A DNA stretch of 64,000 nt from Snodgrassella alvi_G (GTDB lineage Bacteria > Pseudomonadota > Gammaproteobacteria > Burkholderiales > Neisseriaceae), in NCBI GenBank assembly GCA_946478525.1, contig CAMLCH010000008.1, positions 1 to 64,000 of the forward strand, in the 5' to 3' direction. The notes below the pieces were generated by a model that saw only the letters and a program-made list of their open reading frames with translations, did not search any database and had not been told where the DNA came from. Positions 1 through 8,235 of this stretch are shown piece by piece. Numbering within the stretch: position 1 is the stretch's first letter; every line of letters starts with the position of its first letter. Both the position numbers and the translations under genes were made by a program.

Positions 1-1
1 C

Positions 2-40
2 GTCATCAGCGAAGAAGGCGAACTATACGCCCCTAGCTAA
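2..40 (+). CDS. C-terminal end of an unidentified gene (partial)
   Basis: The first 39 bases read open in one plus-strand frame as VISEEGELYAPS followed by TAA. The composition is protein-like and much less AT-rich than the DNA that follows, so this is probably the last dozen codons of a gene entering from the left. The fragment is too short to assign a family. Confidence 0.45.
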   Translation, partial: VISEEGELYAPS

Positions 41-743
41 TCCTTGTCAACTACTCCCGCACCTTATTTTTAATATATTTATTATATTATTGTTTTAAAA
101 TATTTTTTATTTTCTTTTTTGACTCAGTTTTTACTGCTTTGTTTCGTTTCTCTTGATAAGAATAAAGATTATTGGCTATATATGTTCATTATCCAATAAA
201 GTTCGCGCTTGTTTACTGGCTCTTTAATTTTATTGGCTCATCACCTTTCTCTATAATACTGTTTTCTATCACTCGATAGATAAACTTGCTATTAAGCTTT
301 ATATATTTATATATAGAATTATATTTTAATTTCCGCTCTTCTTTGAGGTTGGCATTCTTATAATATTGTTTTTGTATCACAACAATGCTATTTGTTATTT
401 TATTACTTCCATGTTCTCTTTACAGTTTTGTTTTTGCTGGTTAATAATACTAAGTCGCTGATTCTGTGTTTTGTCAGCTTGCATACAGAGTTCTACTCAT
501 TACTAAAATTTTGTTGTGCAAAAAAACTACCTCCTAGCTAAATAAAACCTTATAAATAATCTTTGATAATTTATTTTAACTGTTAAATGTTCTAATAATT
601 ATGACAGTTAACTATATCAATACTTGTTTTGGATTTATTCTTCATTTATTTTAATAGTTAAGTTAGTTGAAGCACACTATAATTACCTAAAACCAATTTA
701 GAAAAATGAAACTGTTTTTTCTCTTTTCAAAACGGAGATTACT
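41..743. other. AT-rich intergenic region
   Basis: About 700 bases of very AT-rich DNA separate the truncated gene at the left edge from the acetyltransferase gene. I see no credible coding frame, RNA gene or strong terminator hairpin. It presumably carries the promoter of the acetyltransferase, but no convincing -35/-10 pair stands out against the AT-rich background. Confidence 0.4.
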
Positions 744-1154
744 ATGAGTAATATTATTTACCGTTCTGATATTAAACCAGAACTCGAACAAGCTATTGTC
801 CTTTATCGTCACTGTTCACTAGGCGAGCGCCGGCCAATTACCGATTCAACACGATTTAAAGCTATGCTAGATAATGCTAACTTGGTTATAACTGCGTGGC
901 ATGATGATCAATTAATAGGTATTGCGCGTTGTTTAACGGATTTTGTATATATAACTTATTTGGCGGATCTTGCTGTGGATGAGGATTATCAAAAACAAGG
1001 TATTGGTAAACAATTAATTAAAGAAATAAAAAAGAATACTCATGAAAATTGCTCGATAACCTTACTGGCTGCACCAAGTGCAGTTGATTATTATGGGCAT
1101 ATCGGATTTAATGCCCATCCTTCCGCTTGGATTTTAAGAGATAAATCAATATAA
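744..1154 (+). CDS. GNAT-family N-acetyltransferase
   Basis: A 136-residue single-domain acetyltransferase of the GNAT superfamily, predicted to transfer an acetyl group from acetyl-CoA to an unidentified amine. The acetyl-CoA pyrophosphate loop is visible as QKQGIG at residues 83-88, after the strand LADLAVDEDY, and the C-terminal half holds the usual YYGHIGF element. The ATG lies a few bases downstream of a CGGAGA Shine-Dalgarno sequence, which supports the start. The gene stands alone between two AT-rich gaps, so context gives no substrate. The family call is secure from the motif and the length, but the specific function is unknown. Confidence 0.85.
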   Translation: MSNIIYRSDIKPELEQAIVLYRHCSLGERRPITDSTRFKAMLDNANLVITAWHDDQLIGIARCLTDFVYITYLADLAVDEDYQKQGIGKQLIKEIKKNTHENCSITLLAAPSAVDYYGHIGFNAHPSAWILRDKSI

Positions 1155-1665
1155 GAATCATTTGAGTAGTTAGTTGTACACTTAGAGAATCAGAAAGCGC
1201 AATTATTAGTTGATAAATCCCCAAAAAGTTTAATTATGAACTCAGATCAAGTAGTTGTTCCAAAGGCAAAATTTGTTTGAAAACCACAGACAGTTAAAAT
1301 ACTGGCAAATAACTTACCAATACCACAATGGCAAAACATTCTAATGCTATACAGGGATCACTGTTATTAATACTCGTTTCGGTTCGTCAATCACTTTTAT
1401 AGTATTGGACACCTTTTATGGATATATTGGCATTACATAAAACTTGATTTATTTTGCTCATTGTAAATTAGCATCTAAAAATATCTCTAATTTTGCTGAT
1501 CTCTGTAAAAAAGGAGTAAATTAAGAGAATAATAGATGATATTGATATAATAGATCCATTAAAATTAAATATAAGCAATTAAAACATAACAATATGGTTC
1601 CGAATAATTAATAATATTGTTTTACATTATCTGATTCAATTAGCTTTCAACAATATATATTTATC
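1155..1665. other. Intergenic region with possible decayed coding sequence
   Basis: This 511-base gap lies between the acetyltransferase and the converging sseB gene. No intact gene is present. One frame of about 60 codons near its middle reads protein-like apart from an internal stop and is listed separately. The remainder is AT-rich with no recognised RNA or terminator. Confidence 0.4.
1255..1440 (+). pseudogene. Possible decayed coding fragment
   Basis: Between a TAG at 1252 and a TAA at 1438 one plus-strand frame reads as a plausible globular protein (ENHRQLKYWQITYQYHNG, later INTRFGSSITFIVLD), interrupted only by TAA at 1342. It has no start codon or ribosome binding site. I do not recognise the family. 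The amino acid mix is less biased than expected from random AT-rich DNA, but the evidence for a former gene is weak. Confidence 0.25.
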
Positions 1666-2484
1666 TTATCGTCCAAATAAACGCTGAAAAAAACCTTTCT
1701 TTTCCCGTTGATAAAAAGGTTCTGCACCTTTAATAGCTTGTTGACCAAAAGTGGTATTTGCTGGAATAAAATCAATATATTTATCCTCAAACAAATAAGG
1801 TTTAATCACTTCTCCTAAATTCTGAAAGATATTTTTTGGATCAGCATCCTGATTGATATCAATGACAATTAAGTAGCTTTGCTGTTGGTCTTGCAACATT
1901 AATCTTAAATAAGCTGATTTTACTTCAATCTTTGTCTGTAAATATTTGCTTAATGCATCAATTAATGGCTGTGGATATTGCATTGGTGAACCCAGTATGA
2001 CCTCTGTGTTTTTTTGTATAGTGACAGGTTTTACTGAGAAATTATCAGTGAGAATAATATCCAGCAACGAACGATCAATTTGAATAGCTTCATTATAAGG
2101 ATTAATCACAATCCCCTTACAATCCTTGGAATCCTTTAATAATGATTGATAATCAGCAATATTTACGATTAATGTTTGCTGATTTTCAATGTTTTGCCAT
2201 TTTCTCAACTCGTCCCAATCAGTAAATGCAAGAAAATAGGTTTCATTCAAATTATTGGAAATGGTAATAAATGAAATTTTGGAATCTTTTTTTAATAATA
2301 GAGAATTGTCTTCTTTTTTTTCAACATTATCTGACAAAACCATGATAATTGGTGCTAATAATCTCGCCTCTTTTAGCTTCCCAAAAAACTGTTTTTGCTT
2401 TTCTAATGTTGAATCTTCATTAAATGCCAGTAGTGCTCCAATGAGCTCAGGATTAGTGACCGGCTGGTTGATGTCAAAATCCAT
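1666..2484 (-). CDS. sseB: SseB-family protein
   Basis: A 272-residue cytoplasmic protein resembling the enhanced serine sensitivity protein SseB. The first half (about residues 10-125) matches the SseB N-terminal domain, with the pattern NPELIGALLAF followed later by AFTDWDELRKW. The second half (about 150-265) matches the SseB C-terminal domain, beginning VILGSPMQYPQPLIDAL. The tail is basic and aromatic (GFFQRLFGR). The ATG follows an AAAGGA ribosome binding site. The biochemical role of the family is poorly defined; some relatives in other bacteria are encoded near secretion-associated genes. Here the neighbour upstream is a lipoprotein gene read in the same direction, with about 190 bases between them. 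Confidence 0.75.
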   Translation of the reverse strand: MDFDINQPVTNPELIGALLAFNEDSTLEKQKQFFGKLKEARLLAPIIMVLSDNVEKKEDNSLLLKKDSKISFITISNNLNETYFLAFTDWDELRKWQNIENQQTLIVNIADYQSLLKDSKDCKGIVINPYNEAIQIDRSLLDIILTDNFSVKPVTIQKNTEVILGSPMQYPQPLIDALSKYLQTKIEVKSAYLRLMLQDQQQSYLIVIDINQDADPKNIFQNLGEVIKPYLFEDKYIDFIPANTTFGQQAIKGAEPFYQREKKGFFQRLFGR

Positions 2485-2675
2485 AGCATAATCCTTTAAT
2501 TAGTGTTATTTTATTTTTAGTTTTAGTTCATAATAAAAACATGACTTTGTAGTGTAATTTGTTTTTTAATTTATAGGCACTATCATAATAAAATATTTAT
2601 AAAAAATAAATGATTAATTTTCCCCCTAGTTATAAATTCAGCAAATAAAGAAAATGAACTAGCTTTTCAATATAA

Positions 2676-3431
2676 TTATTGTGTTTTACTACCACCTACC
2701 GGCAATTTACCTTCTGCTTCTAACTGTTTGATACAACGCGGTAAGATTACCTGCGGAATATTTTTACGTTCCGCTTTCACTGCATCCATTCTGGCTTTGT
2801 TGCGGCGATAATCTGCCATCGATTTAACGCTCGGGCGTGGTGTACACAGTTTCTGGCTTTCGGCAAACAGTTTCCAGTGTACTGGATTACGCCCTTCTTC
2901 TATTGTTCCATATGTGATAAACAACTGATTACAGGGCAGGAAATGTACTGTAATATTATCTACTTTTCCAAAATCATCACCCGCTGATGGTGGTGGTGGC
3001 GGTAAGGGTATTTCTGCTGAATAATATTCATCATACTGATGAATAATATCAGATTCTGCACGATCAATATTTACTCCGGCTGTATTTAAAATTCTCGCAT
3101 GCCATCCCGGATAAGGTAATACTTTCCAATAAATCTTCATGGCCATACCCGGTGTCCATTTTGCCCTTAGTGCCGCTGCACCGCAGGTCGAACCACCACC
3201 ATAACGTTTTTTGCCTACATCATAATCATCTATTCCCGGAGTATTAGGAATACAGCCTCCGCCAATACTTCCGCCGCTTATATTTTCATAATTGTACTCA
3301 ATTGCTTCTACCGGTGCAGCATACATGCGGTTTTTACCTGAGGTTATGCCAACAAAGGGTTCGAAATGATTGGTACAACCTGTTAATTCGATTGCTGCCA
3401 GCATCGCCAGCCATGCCCATGTCTTTTTCAT
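2676..3431 (-). CDS. DUF3304-type lipoprotein
   Basis: A 251-residue predicted lipoprotein. The signal peptide (residues 1-18) ends in the lipobox LTGC with Cys19 as the lipidated residue, so the mature protein should be anchored in a membrane. The central part reads RYGGGSTCGAAALRAKWTPG and then IYWKVLPYPGWHARILN, which I recognise as the DUF3304 pattern. A proline run (PLPPPPPS) sits near residue 145. Relatives often occur as tandem paralogues beside type VI secretion effector genes, but no such genes are visible here. A decayed copy of its C-terminal end lies just upstream at 3575-3620. The start has an AGAAGAG Shine-Dalgarno sequence. Its function is unknown. Confidence 0.7.
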   Translation of the reverse strand: MKKTWAWLAMLAAIELTGCTNHFEPFVGITSGKNRMYAAPVEAIEYNYENISGGSIGGGCIPNTPGIDDYDVGKKRYGGGSTCGAAALRAKWTPGMAMKIYWKVLPYPGWHARILNTAGVNIDRAESDIIHQYDEYYSAEIPLPPPPPSAGDDFGKVDNITVHFLPCNQLFITYGTIEEGRNPVHWKLFAESQKLCTPRPSVKSMADYRRNKARMDAVKAERKNIPQVILPRCIKQLEAEGKLPVGGSKTQ

Positions 3432-3972
3432 CTCTTCTGACTTTCTTCTATTTTTTATCGTAGAATTTTACACATATTACCTATGAATATCTTATATATT
3501 ATAAAAATGAATTGGCTATGTTTCTTGTCAAATTTTGTTCAATAACTAATTTTTTATTTAGAGGTAGTTACAGGCTATTTACTTTTTTCCTCAAGCTGTT
3601 TGATATAACGCGATTAGATTTTGTATTTTCAGTTAAATTAATTGTGCAGAAAATGAATTAATATTGTTGAATTATTGTATGTTCATATATTGGTTTATTT
3701 ACAGTTGGATAGAATATGATGTAGTGCAGAGTATGTACTAATACTCCCAAAATTCTGGCTATGTCGGTTACAGATTATTTAAGTTAAAGATTTAACTGAT
3801 CATTATTGACTATGGCTAAAAAACAATCCCATACACCCACCTTTTTTCACATTTTTAGTATTTAAATCAACAAAATATCATAAATAGTAAAGACAGGATA
3901 TTGATGTTGACTTCGAGTTACTCTAATTATTACATTTGATGCCTATTGAGTAAATTCTGAAAGAATGGAAAT
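3432..3972. other. Intergenic region with paralogue remnant
   Basis: This 541-base gap separates the divergent lipoprotein and LepA-like genes. It holds the remnant of a second lipoprotein gene (listed separately) and otherwise AT-rich DNA that must contain both promoters. No RNA gene or terminator hairpin was found. Confidence 0.5.
3575..3620 (-). pseudogene. Remnant of a second DUF3304-type lipoprotein gene
   Basis: Read on the minus strand this stretch encodes SRYIKQLEEKSK followed by a stop, closely matching the end of the neighbouring lipoprotein (PRCIKQLEAEGKLP). About 50 bases align with only scattered mismatches. The reading frame is closed by a stop immediately upstream, so only the C-terminal tail survives. 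This indicates a former tandem paralogue that has been deleted or has decayed. Confidence 0.55.
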
Positions 3973-5769
3973 ATGAACCTAAATAATATTAGAAATTTTT
4001 GTATTATTGCTCATATTGATCATGGTAAATCTACGCTGGCTGACAGGTTAATTGAAATGACAAAAACGGTCAGCGAAAGAGAAATGAAAGAGCAATTATT
4101 AGATAATATGGAGCTTGAAAGAGAGCGTGGTATTACTATTAAGCTCCAAACTGTGCGAATGTACTATCAAGCCGAAGATCGGGCTGAGTATGAACTTAAT
4201 TTGATTGATACGCCCGGTCATACTGACTTTGCCTATGAAGTTTCCCGCAGTTTAGCCGCTTGTGAGGGGGCATTATTGGTGATTGATGCCACTCAGGGAG
4301 TGCAGGCTCAGACTATTGCTAATTTAAAATTAGCACAGGAACAGAATTTAACGATTATTCCGGTTATCAATAAAATTGATATGCCCAATGCGGATGTAGA
4401 GCGTGTTACCAAAGAGCTCGAAGAGCTGGATGGGATTAATCTGGATAATATTATATTGGCTTCAGCCAGAACAGGGGTCGGAGTCGATAATATTCTGAAT
4501 GCTATTGTTAAAGAAATTCCGGCACCTAGTGGTGAGCAGGATCGTCCTCTTCAGGCTTTAATTTTTGATTCGCATTACGATATGTATCGTGGTGTGGTTC
4601 TACATGTCCGTATCTTCAATGGTTCGGTGACTACTGGTCAGAAAATTAAAATGATCAAAAGTGAAATGGAGTTTGAAGCATTACAGATTGGTGTATTTTT
4701 GCCTGAAATGAGGTCTGTTGAAACGCTTGTTGCGGGCGAGGTAGGCTATATTTCTACTAATATAAAGGTGGTGTCCAATGTGAAAGTTGGTGATACATTA
4801 ATTGATATTAATGCACCAGACACTCCGCCCGTACCCGGATATAAAGATGTTAAACCCATGGTATATGCAGGCTTGTTTCCTATTAAAAATGAGGAACAGG
4901 AAAAGCTGCGCGATGCGATTGAAAAACTGGCTCTGAATGATTCGGCCTTTGTTTATCAGCAGGAAAATTCTCTGGCACTTGGCAGTGGCTTTCGATGTGG
5001 CTTTCTAGGTATTTTGCACATGGAAATTATTCAGGAAAGACTGGAACGGGAGCATGGTATTGAAATTATTTCTACGTTTCCCAGCGTTGAGTACCGAGTA
5101 ACGCTTACTAATGGCCAGGTAATAACGGTAAATAATCCGACATTGTTACCGAGTTTTGAAAAAATAGCCTCCATTGAAGAACCTTTTATTGAATCAGCCA
5201 TTATTATTCCGGTGGAAAATATTGGCGAAATTATGAATCTGTGCCAGGAAAAGCGAGGTATATTCGTTGATATGACCTACCTCAATAACAAAATGGCGGA
5301 ACTATTTTTTAAGCTGCCGATTTCTGAAATTGCCTATACTTTTTTCAATTCACTAAAATCCATCACGCATGGTTATGCTTCAGTTGATTACCGCGACAGA
5401 TGTTATATTGCGTCTGATCTTGTGAAAATGGATATCTGGCTTAATGATGAAATAGTAGATGCATTTTCATTTATTTTACCGCGCAGCAGTAGCTATGAAC
5501 GCGGTAAGCAAATAGCTCTGAAAATGAAGCATGTGATTCCGCGCAAGTTATATCCCATGCCAGTTCAGTCTGTGGTTGAAAACAGAGTTATTGCGCGTGA
5601 GGATATTCCGCCCTTACGCAAAAGCGTAACCGGAAAAGGATATTCTGGTTCTTTATCCAAGAAGAGAAAAATTGCTAAAAATATAAAGGATAATAAAGTC
5701 AGACAACGTAAGTTTGGCGGGGTAGATATCCCCCAAGCTGCGTTCCATGCGGTGCTGGATATTAGCTGA
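3973..5769 (+). CDS. lepA: Divergent LepA/EF4-like translational GTPase
   Basis: A 598-residue GTPase with the full LepA (elongation factor 4) layout: the G1 loop AHIDHGKST (residues 13-21), ERERGITIK (switch I), DTPGH, NKID, then domain II, the EF-G-like domains and a LepA-specific C-terminal domain. LepA acts on the ribosome and affects elongation or subunit biogenesis. Two things are odd. The body reads more like LepA from Firmicutes than from Proteobacteria (for example LDNMELERERGITIKLQ and DLVKMDIWLN). The usually invariant C-terminal motif around KCYGGDISRKKKLL is replaced by GKGYSGSLSKKRKIAKN, with later changes as well. It has no lepB partner. It may be an extra, horizontally acquired paralogue rather than the housekeeping copy. 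A strong terminator follows. Confidence 0.85.
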   Translation: MNLNNIRNFCIIAHIDHGKSTLADRLIEMTKTVSEREMKEQLLDNMELERERGITIKLQTVRMYYQAEDRAEYELNLIDTPGHTDFAYEVSRSLAACEGALLVIDATQGVQAQTIANLKLAQEQNLTIIPVINKIDMPNADVERVTKELEELDGINLDNIILASARTGVGVDNILNAIVKEIPAPSGEQDRPLQALIFDSHYDMYRGVVLHVRIFNGSVTTGQKIKMIKSEMEFEALQIGVFLPEMRSVETLVAGEVGYISTNIKVVSNVKVGDTLIDINAPDTPPVPGYKDVKPMVYAGLFPIKNEEQEKLRDAIEKLALNDSAFVYQQENSLALGSGFRCGFLGILHMEIIQERLEREHGIEIISTFPSVEYRVTLTNGQVITVNNPTLLPSFEKIASIEEPFIESAIIIPVENIGEIMNLCQEKRGIFVDMTYLNNKMAELFFKLPISEIAYTFFNSLKSITHGYASVDYRDRCYIASDLVKMDIWLNDEIVDAFSFILPRSSSYERGKQIALKMKHVIPRKLYPMPVQSVVENRVIAREDIPPLRKSVTGKGYSGSLSKKRKIAKNIKDNKVRQRKFGGVDIPQAAFHAVLDIS

Positions 5770-5796
5770 TAAGTGTTTATCTCTGCCAATTTAAAG

Positions 5797-5836
5797 CTAA
5801 GAGGGTATACTTTTTCTATACCCTCTTAGTTTTTCT
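5797..5836 (+). terminator. Rho-independent terminator of the lepA-like gene
   Basis: A perfect 13-base-pair inverted repeat (arms 5797-5809 and 5817-5829, loop of 7) is followed directly by a run of Ts. It lies 28 bases after the LepA-like stop codon. Confidence 0.9.
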
Positions 5837-6364
5837 ACAGCTATTGAAATAATACTTTGAGTATTAACTGTTTTAGCTTACATTTTTTGTACCTGAATTT
5901 CATTCAGATAGATATCATTTTCAGACAAAGCTCATATACGATAAAAATTACTAATGTTTATATACCAGCATAGATACAGCTTATGCGATAAGAATATTAT
6001 TAGCCATATGTTTTATTAAGAATTATTGAGAACTAAAAAACAAATAAATTACCATGAATTAATCAGATATAAGGTTATCAATATCATTGAACAACATTTT
6101 ATAAAGCTTTTTATCCATTTTAGAACAATATCAAAAGATAAATTTTTAGTAGGCATTGAGAATATTTGCTCGATAATTTACTGAATTAATTGTTTATCAA
6201 TATGGTATTTTAAATGGTACAGAAATTTTTCCATTTTGGTCATGAATCAGCTCAACGATATGGCATTTACTAAAATTTGTTGCATCATTGTCATAATAAT
6301 TTACTAACAAATTCCATAAAATTGTTTTTTCGAAAAAACAATTGTTATTTTAGGTAATGTATTT
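5837..6364. other. AT-rich intergenic region upstream of the ABC transporter pair
   Basis: More than 500 bases of AT-rich DNA without a credible gene lie between the LepA-like terminator and the Fur-box-like site. It presumably contains the ABC operon promoter. No hairpin, RNA gene or repeat stands out. Confidence 0.4.
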
Positions 6365-6383
6365 AATAATGATTATTATTACT
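6365..6383 (+). promoter_or_regulatory. Fur-box-like operator
   Basis: The 19 bases here match the classical Fur consensus GATAATGATAATCATTATC at 14 of 19 positions by hand count. The site ends 20 bases before the ATG of the first ABC transporter gene, a sensible place for an iron-dependent repressor. The background is AT-rich, so a chance match cannot be excluded. The transporter type downstream makes iron control plausible. Confidence 0.5.
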
Positions 6384-6402
6384 ATAATAAAGTGCTCATC
6401 CA

Positions 6403-8235
6403 ATGAAATCATGTCAATACAATCCTACTTATCGACTTTGGCAACTCACATTTAGATATAAAATATTGATTACCTTAGCTTGCTTATTTTCAATAATCAG
6501 TGTTGCTACTGCTTTTGTTCCTTTTATTTCTGTTTATTATATTGTTTACGAAATAATTATGAGCTTAGCCAATAAGCAAGTATTGAATAATGAATTTATT
6601 ATTCATTATGGTTGGCTGGCTTTTATTGCTGCTGCCTCTTCCTTATTTTTTAATTTCCTTGCACTTTGCTTTTCGCATATTGCTGCGTTTAAGACGCTTT
6701 ATCATTTGAAATATAATTTCATTCGATATTTATCATATTTACCACTAGGATTTTATAGCGAACATTCGAGTGGTGAGTTACGAAAAATCGTTGATGATGA
6801 TATTGAAAAAATAGAAATTTTTATTGCTCATCAACTACCCGATATGGTTGGCTCATTTGCGACACCGGTTATTATTTTAATTATTTTAGCCGTTTTTGAC
6901 TGGCGTTTAGGGTTGGCAACGCTGGTACCCATTATTTTGGCTTATATTGTATTGATAAGCGGTTATCGCCGTAAAGATATTAAAAATAATATGCAAGAGT
7001 TTCAAAGTCGACTCGTTAATATGAGCAATGCATCGGTGGAATACATTCGGGGAATAACGGTTATCAAAGCATTTAATCAAACTTTTTTCTCATTTAAACG
7101 CTTTTATGAGTCAATTAAAGCCTATCAAGAATATTGCCTTAAGTTTATTTATTGCTTTAAATATCATATGGCATTTTTTCTACTGATATTAAATAACATC
7201 TATCTTTTCATCATTCCGGTCATGATTTTATTGTTGGGATCAACAGATAATTATGCAAATTCTATTTTAGCATCAATTTTTTATTTAATTTTCTCACTGG
7301 CACTACCCGCACCTTTCTTTAAACTTTTGTATGTATCTCAAGGTTTACAAAAAGCCGTTCAAAGTGTTGAAAATATGGACCGCATTTTAAATGAAAAACC
7401 ATTGACGGAACCTGAATCCGGCTTAGAAGTCGAGCATTATGATATTGGTTTTCATGATGTCACCTTTTCCTACAATAAGATTCAGGATAACGAAGCTTCT
7501 GAGAATAATGCACTAAGTCACATTTCGTTTACAGCAAAACAAGGAACAACTACTGCTTTGGTAGGGCTTTCCGGCAGTGGTAAAAGTACACTCTCTTTGC
7601 TTATTCCTCGCTTCTTTGATCCTGATGAAGGCTCGATAACGATAGGTGGTGTAGATATTGAGCAAATGAAAAGTGAATATTTATTGTCGTTAGTCAGTTT
7701 TGTATTTCAGGATGTTTTTCTTTTTAAACAAAGTATTTTAGATAATATTAAAATTGGCAAACCTGATGCTGATTTAGATGAAGTTATTGCCGCAGCCAAA
7801 GCCGCACAATGTCATGAATTTATTGAAAAGCTGCCAGATGGCTATCAGTCGGTAATAGGTGCTAAAGGCTTGCATCTTTCAGGCGGTGAAATGCAACGCT
7901 TAGCAATCGCCCGCGCATTATTAAAAAACTCACCTATTTTAATTCTTGATGAAGCCACTTCTTTTGCTGATCCTGAAAATGAATACAAAATTCAACTTGC
8001 CTTAAAAGTTTTGATGCAGGGTAAAACCGTTATTATGATTGCTCATCGTTTATCAACAATAAAAGATGCAAATCAAATTGTGGTATTAGATAAAGGTCGA
8101 ATTGTTGAAAACGGAACGCATGAGCAGCTAATTGATAAACATCATACCTATTACAAAATGTGGCAATACTATAAGCAAACATTAAATTGGCAAATGCATC
8201 AGTCTGGTCAAGATGATGAGGTGGCATATGTTTAA
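6403..8235 (+). CDS. ABC half-transporter, YbtP/IrtA-like siderophore-uptake type
   Basis: A 610-residue inner-membrane half-transporter: a six-helix membrane domain (about residues 20-320) fused to an ATP-binding domain. Visible motifs are Walker A GLSGSGKST (388-396), Q-loop FVFQDVF, signature LSGGE (492-496) and Walker B LILDEATSFADPENE (Asp516, Glu517). The FADPENE ending is typical of the exporter-fold proteins that import ferric siderophores (YbtP, IrtA) rather than of lipid or drug exporters. The next gene overlaps it by 8 bases and encodes the partner, so a heterodimer is likely. A Fur-box-like site precedes the gene. An export role, or a haem or peptide substrate, cannot be ruled out. 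Confidence 0.8.
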   Translation: MKSCQYNPTYRLWQLTFRYKILITLACLFSIISVATAFVPFISVYYIVYEIIMSLANKQVLNNEFIIHYGWLAFIAAASSLFFNFLALCFSHIAAFKTLYHLKYNFIRYLSYLPLGFYSEHSSGELRKIVDDDIEKIEIFIAHQLPDMVGSFATPVIILIILAVFDWRLGLATLVPIILAYIVLISGYRRKDIKNNMQEFQSRLVNMSNASVEYIRGITVIKAFNQTFFSFKRFYESIKAYQEYCLKFIYCFKYHMAFFLLILNNIYLFIIPVMILLLGSTDNYANSILASIFYLIFSLALPAPFFKLLYVSQGLQKAVQSVENMDRILNEKPLTEPESGLEVEHYDIGFHDVTFSYNKIQDNEASENNALSHISFTAKQGTTTALVGLSGSGKSTLSLLIPRFFDPDEGSITIGGVDIEQMKSEYLLSLVSFVFQDVFLFKQSILDNIKIGKPDADLDEVIAAAKAAQCHEFIEKLPDGYQSVIGAKGLHLSGGEMQRLAIARALLKNSPILILDEATSFADPENEYKIQLALKVLMQGKTVIMIAHRLSTIKDANQIVVLDKGRIVENGTHEQLIDKHHTYYKMWQYYKQTLNWQMHQSGQDDEVAYV

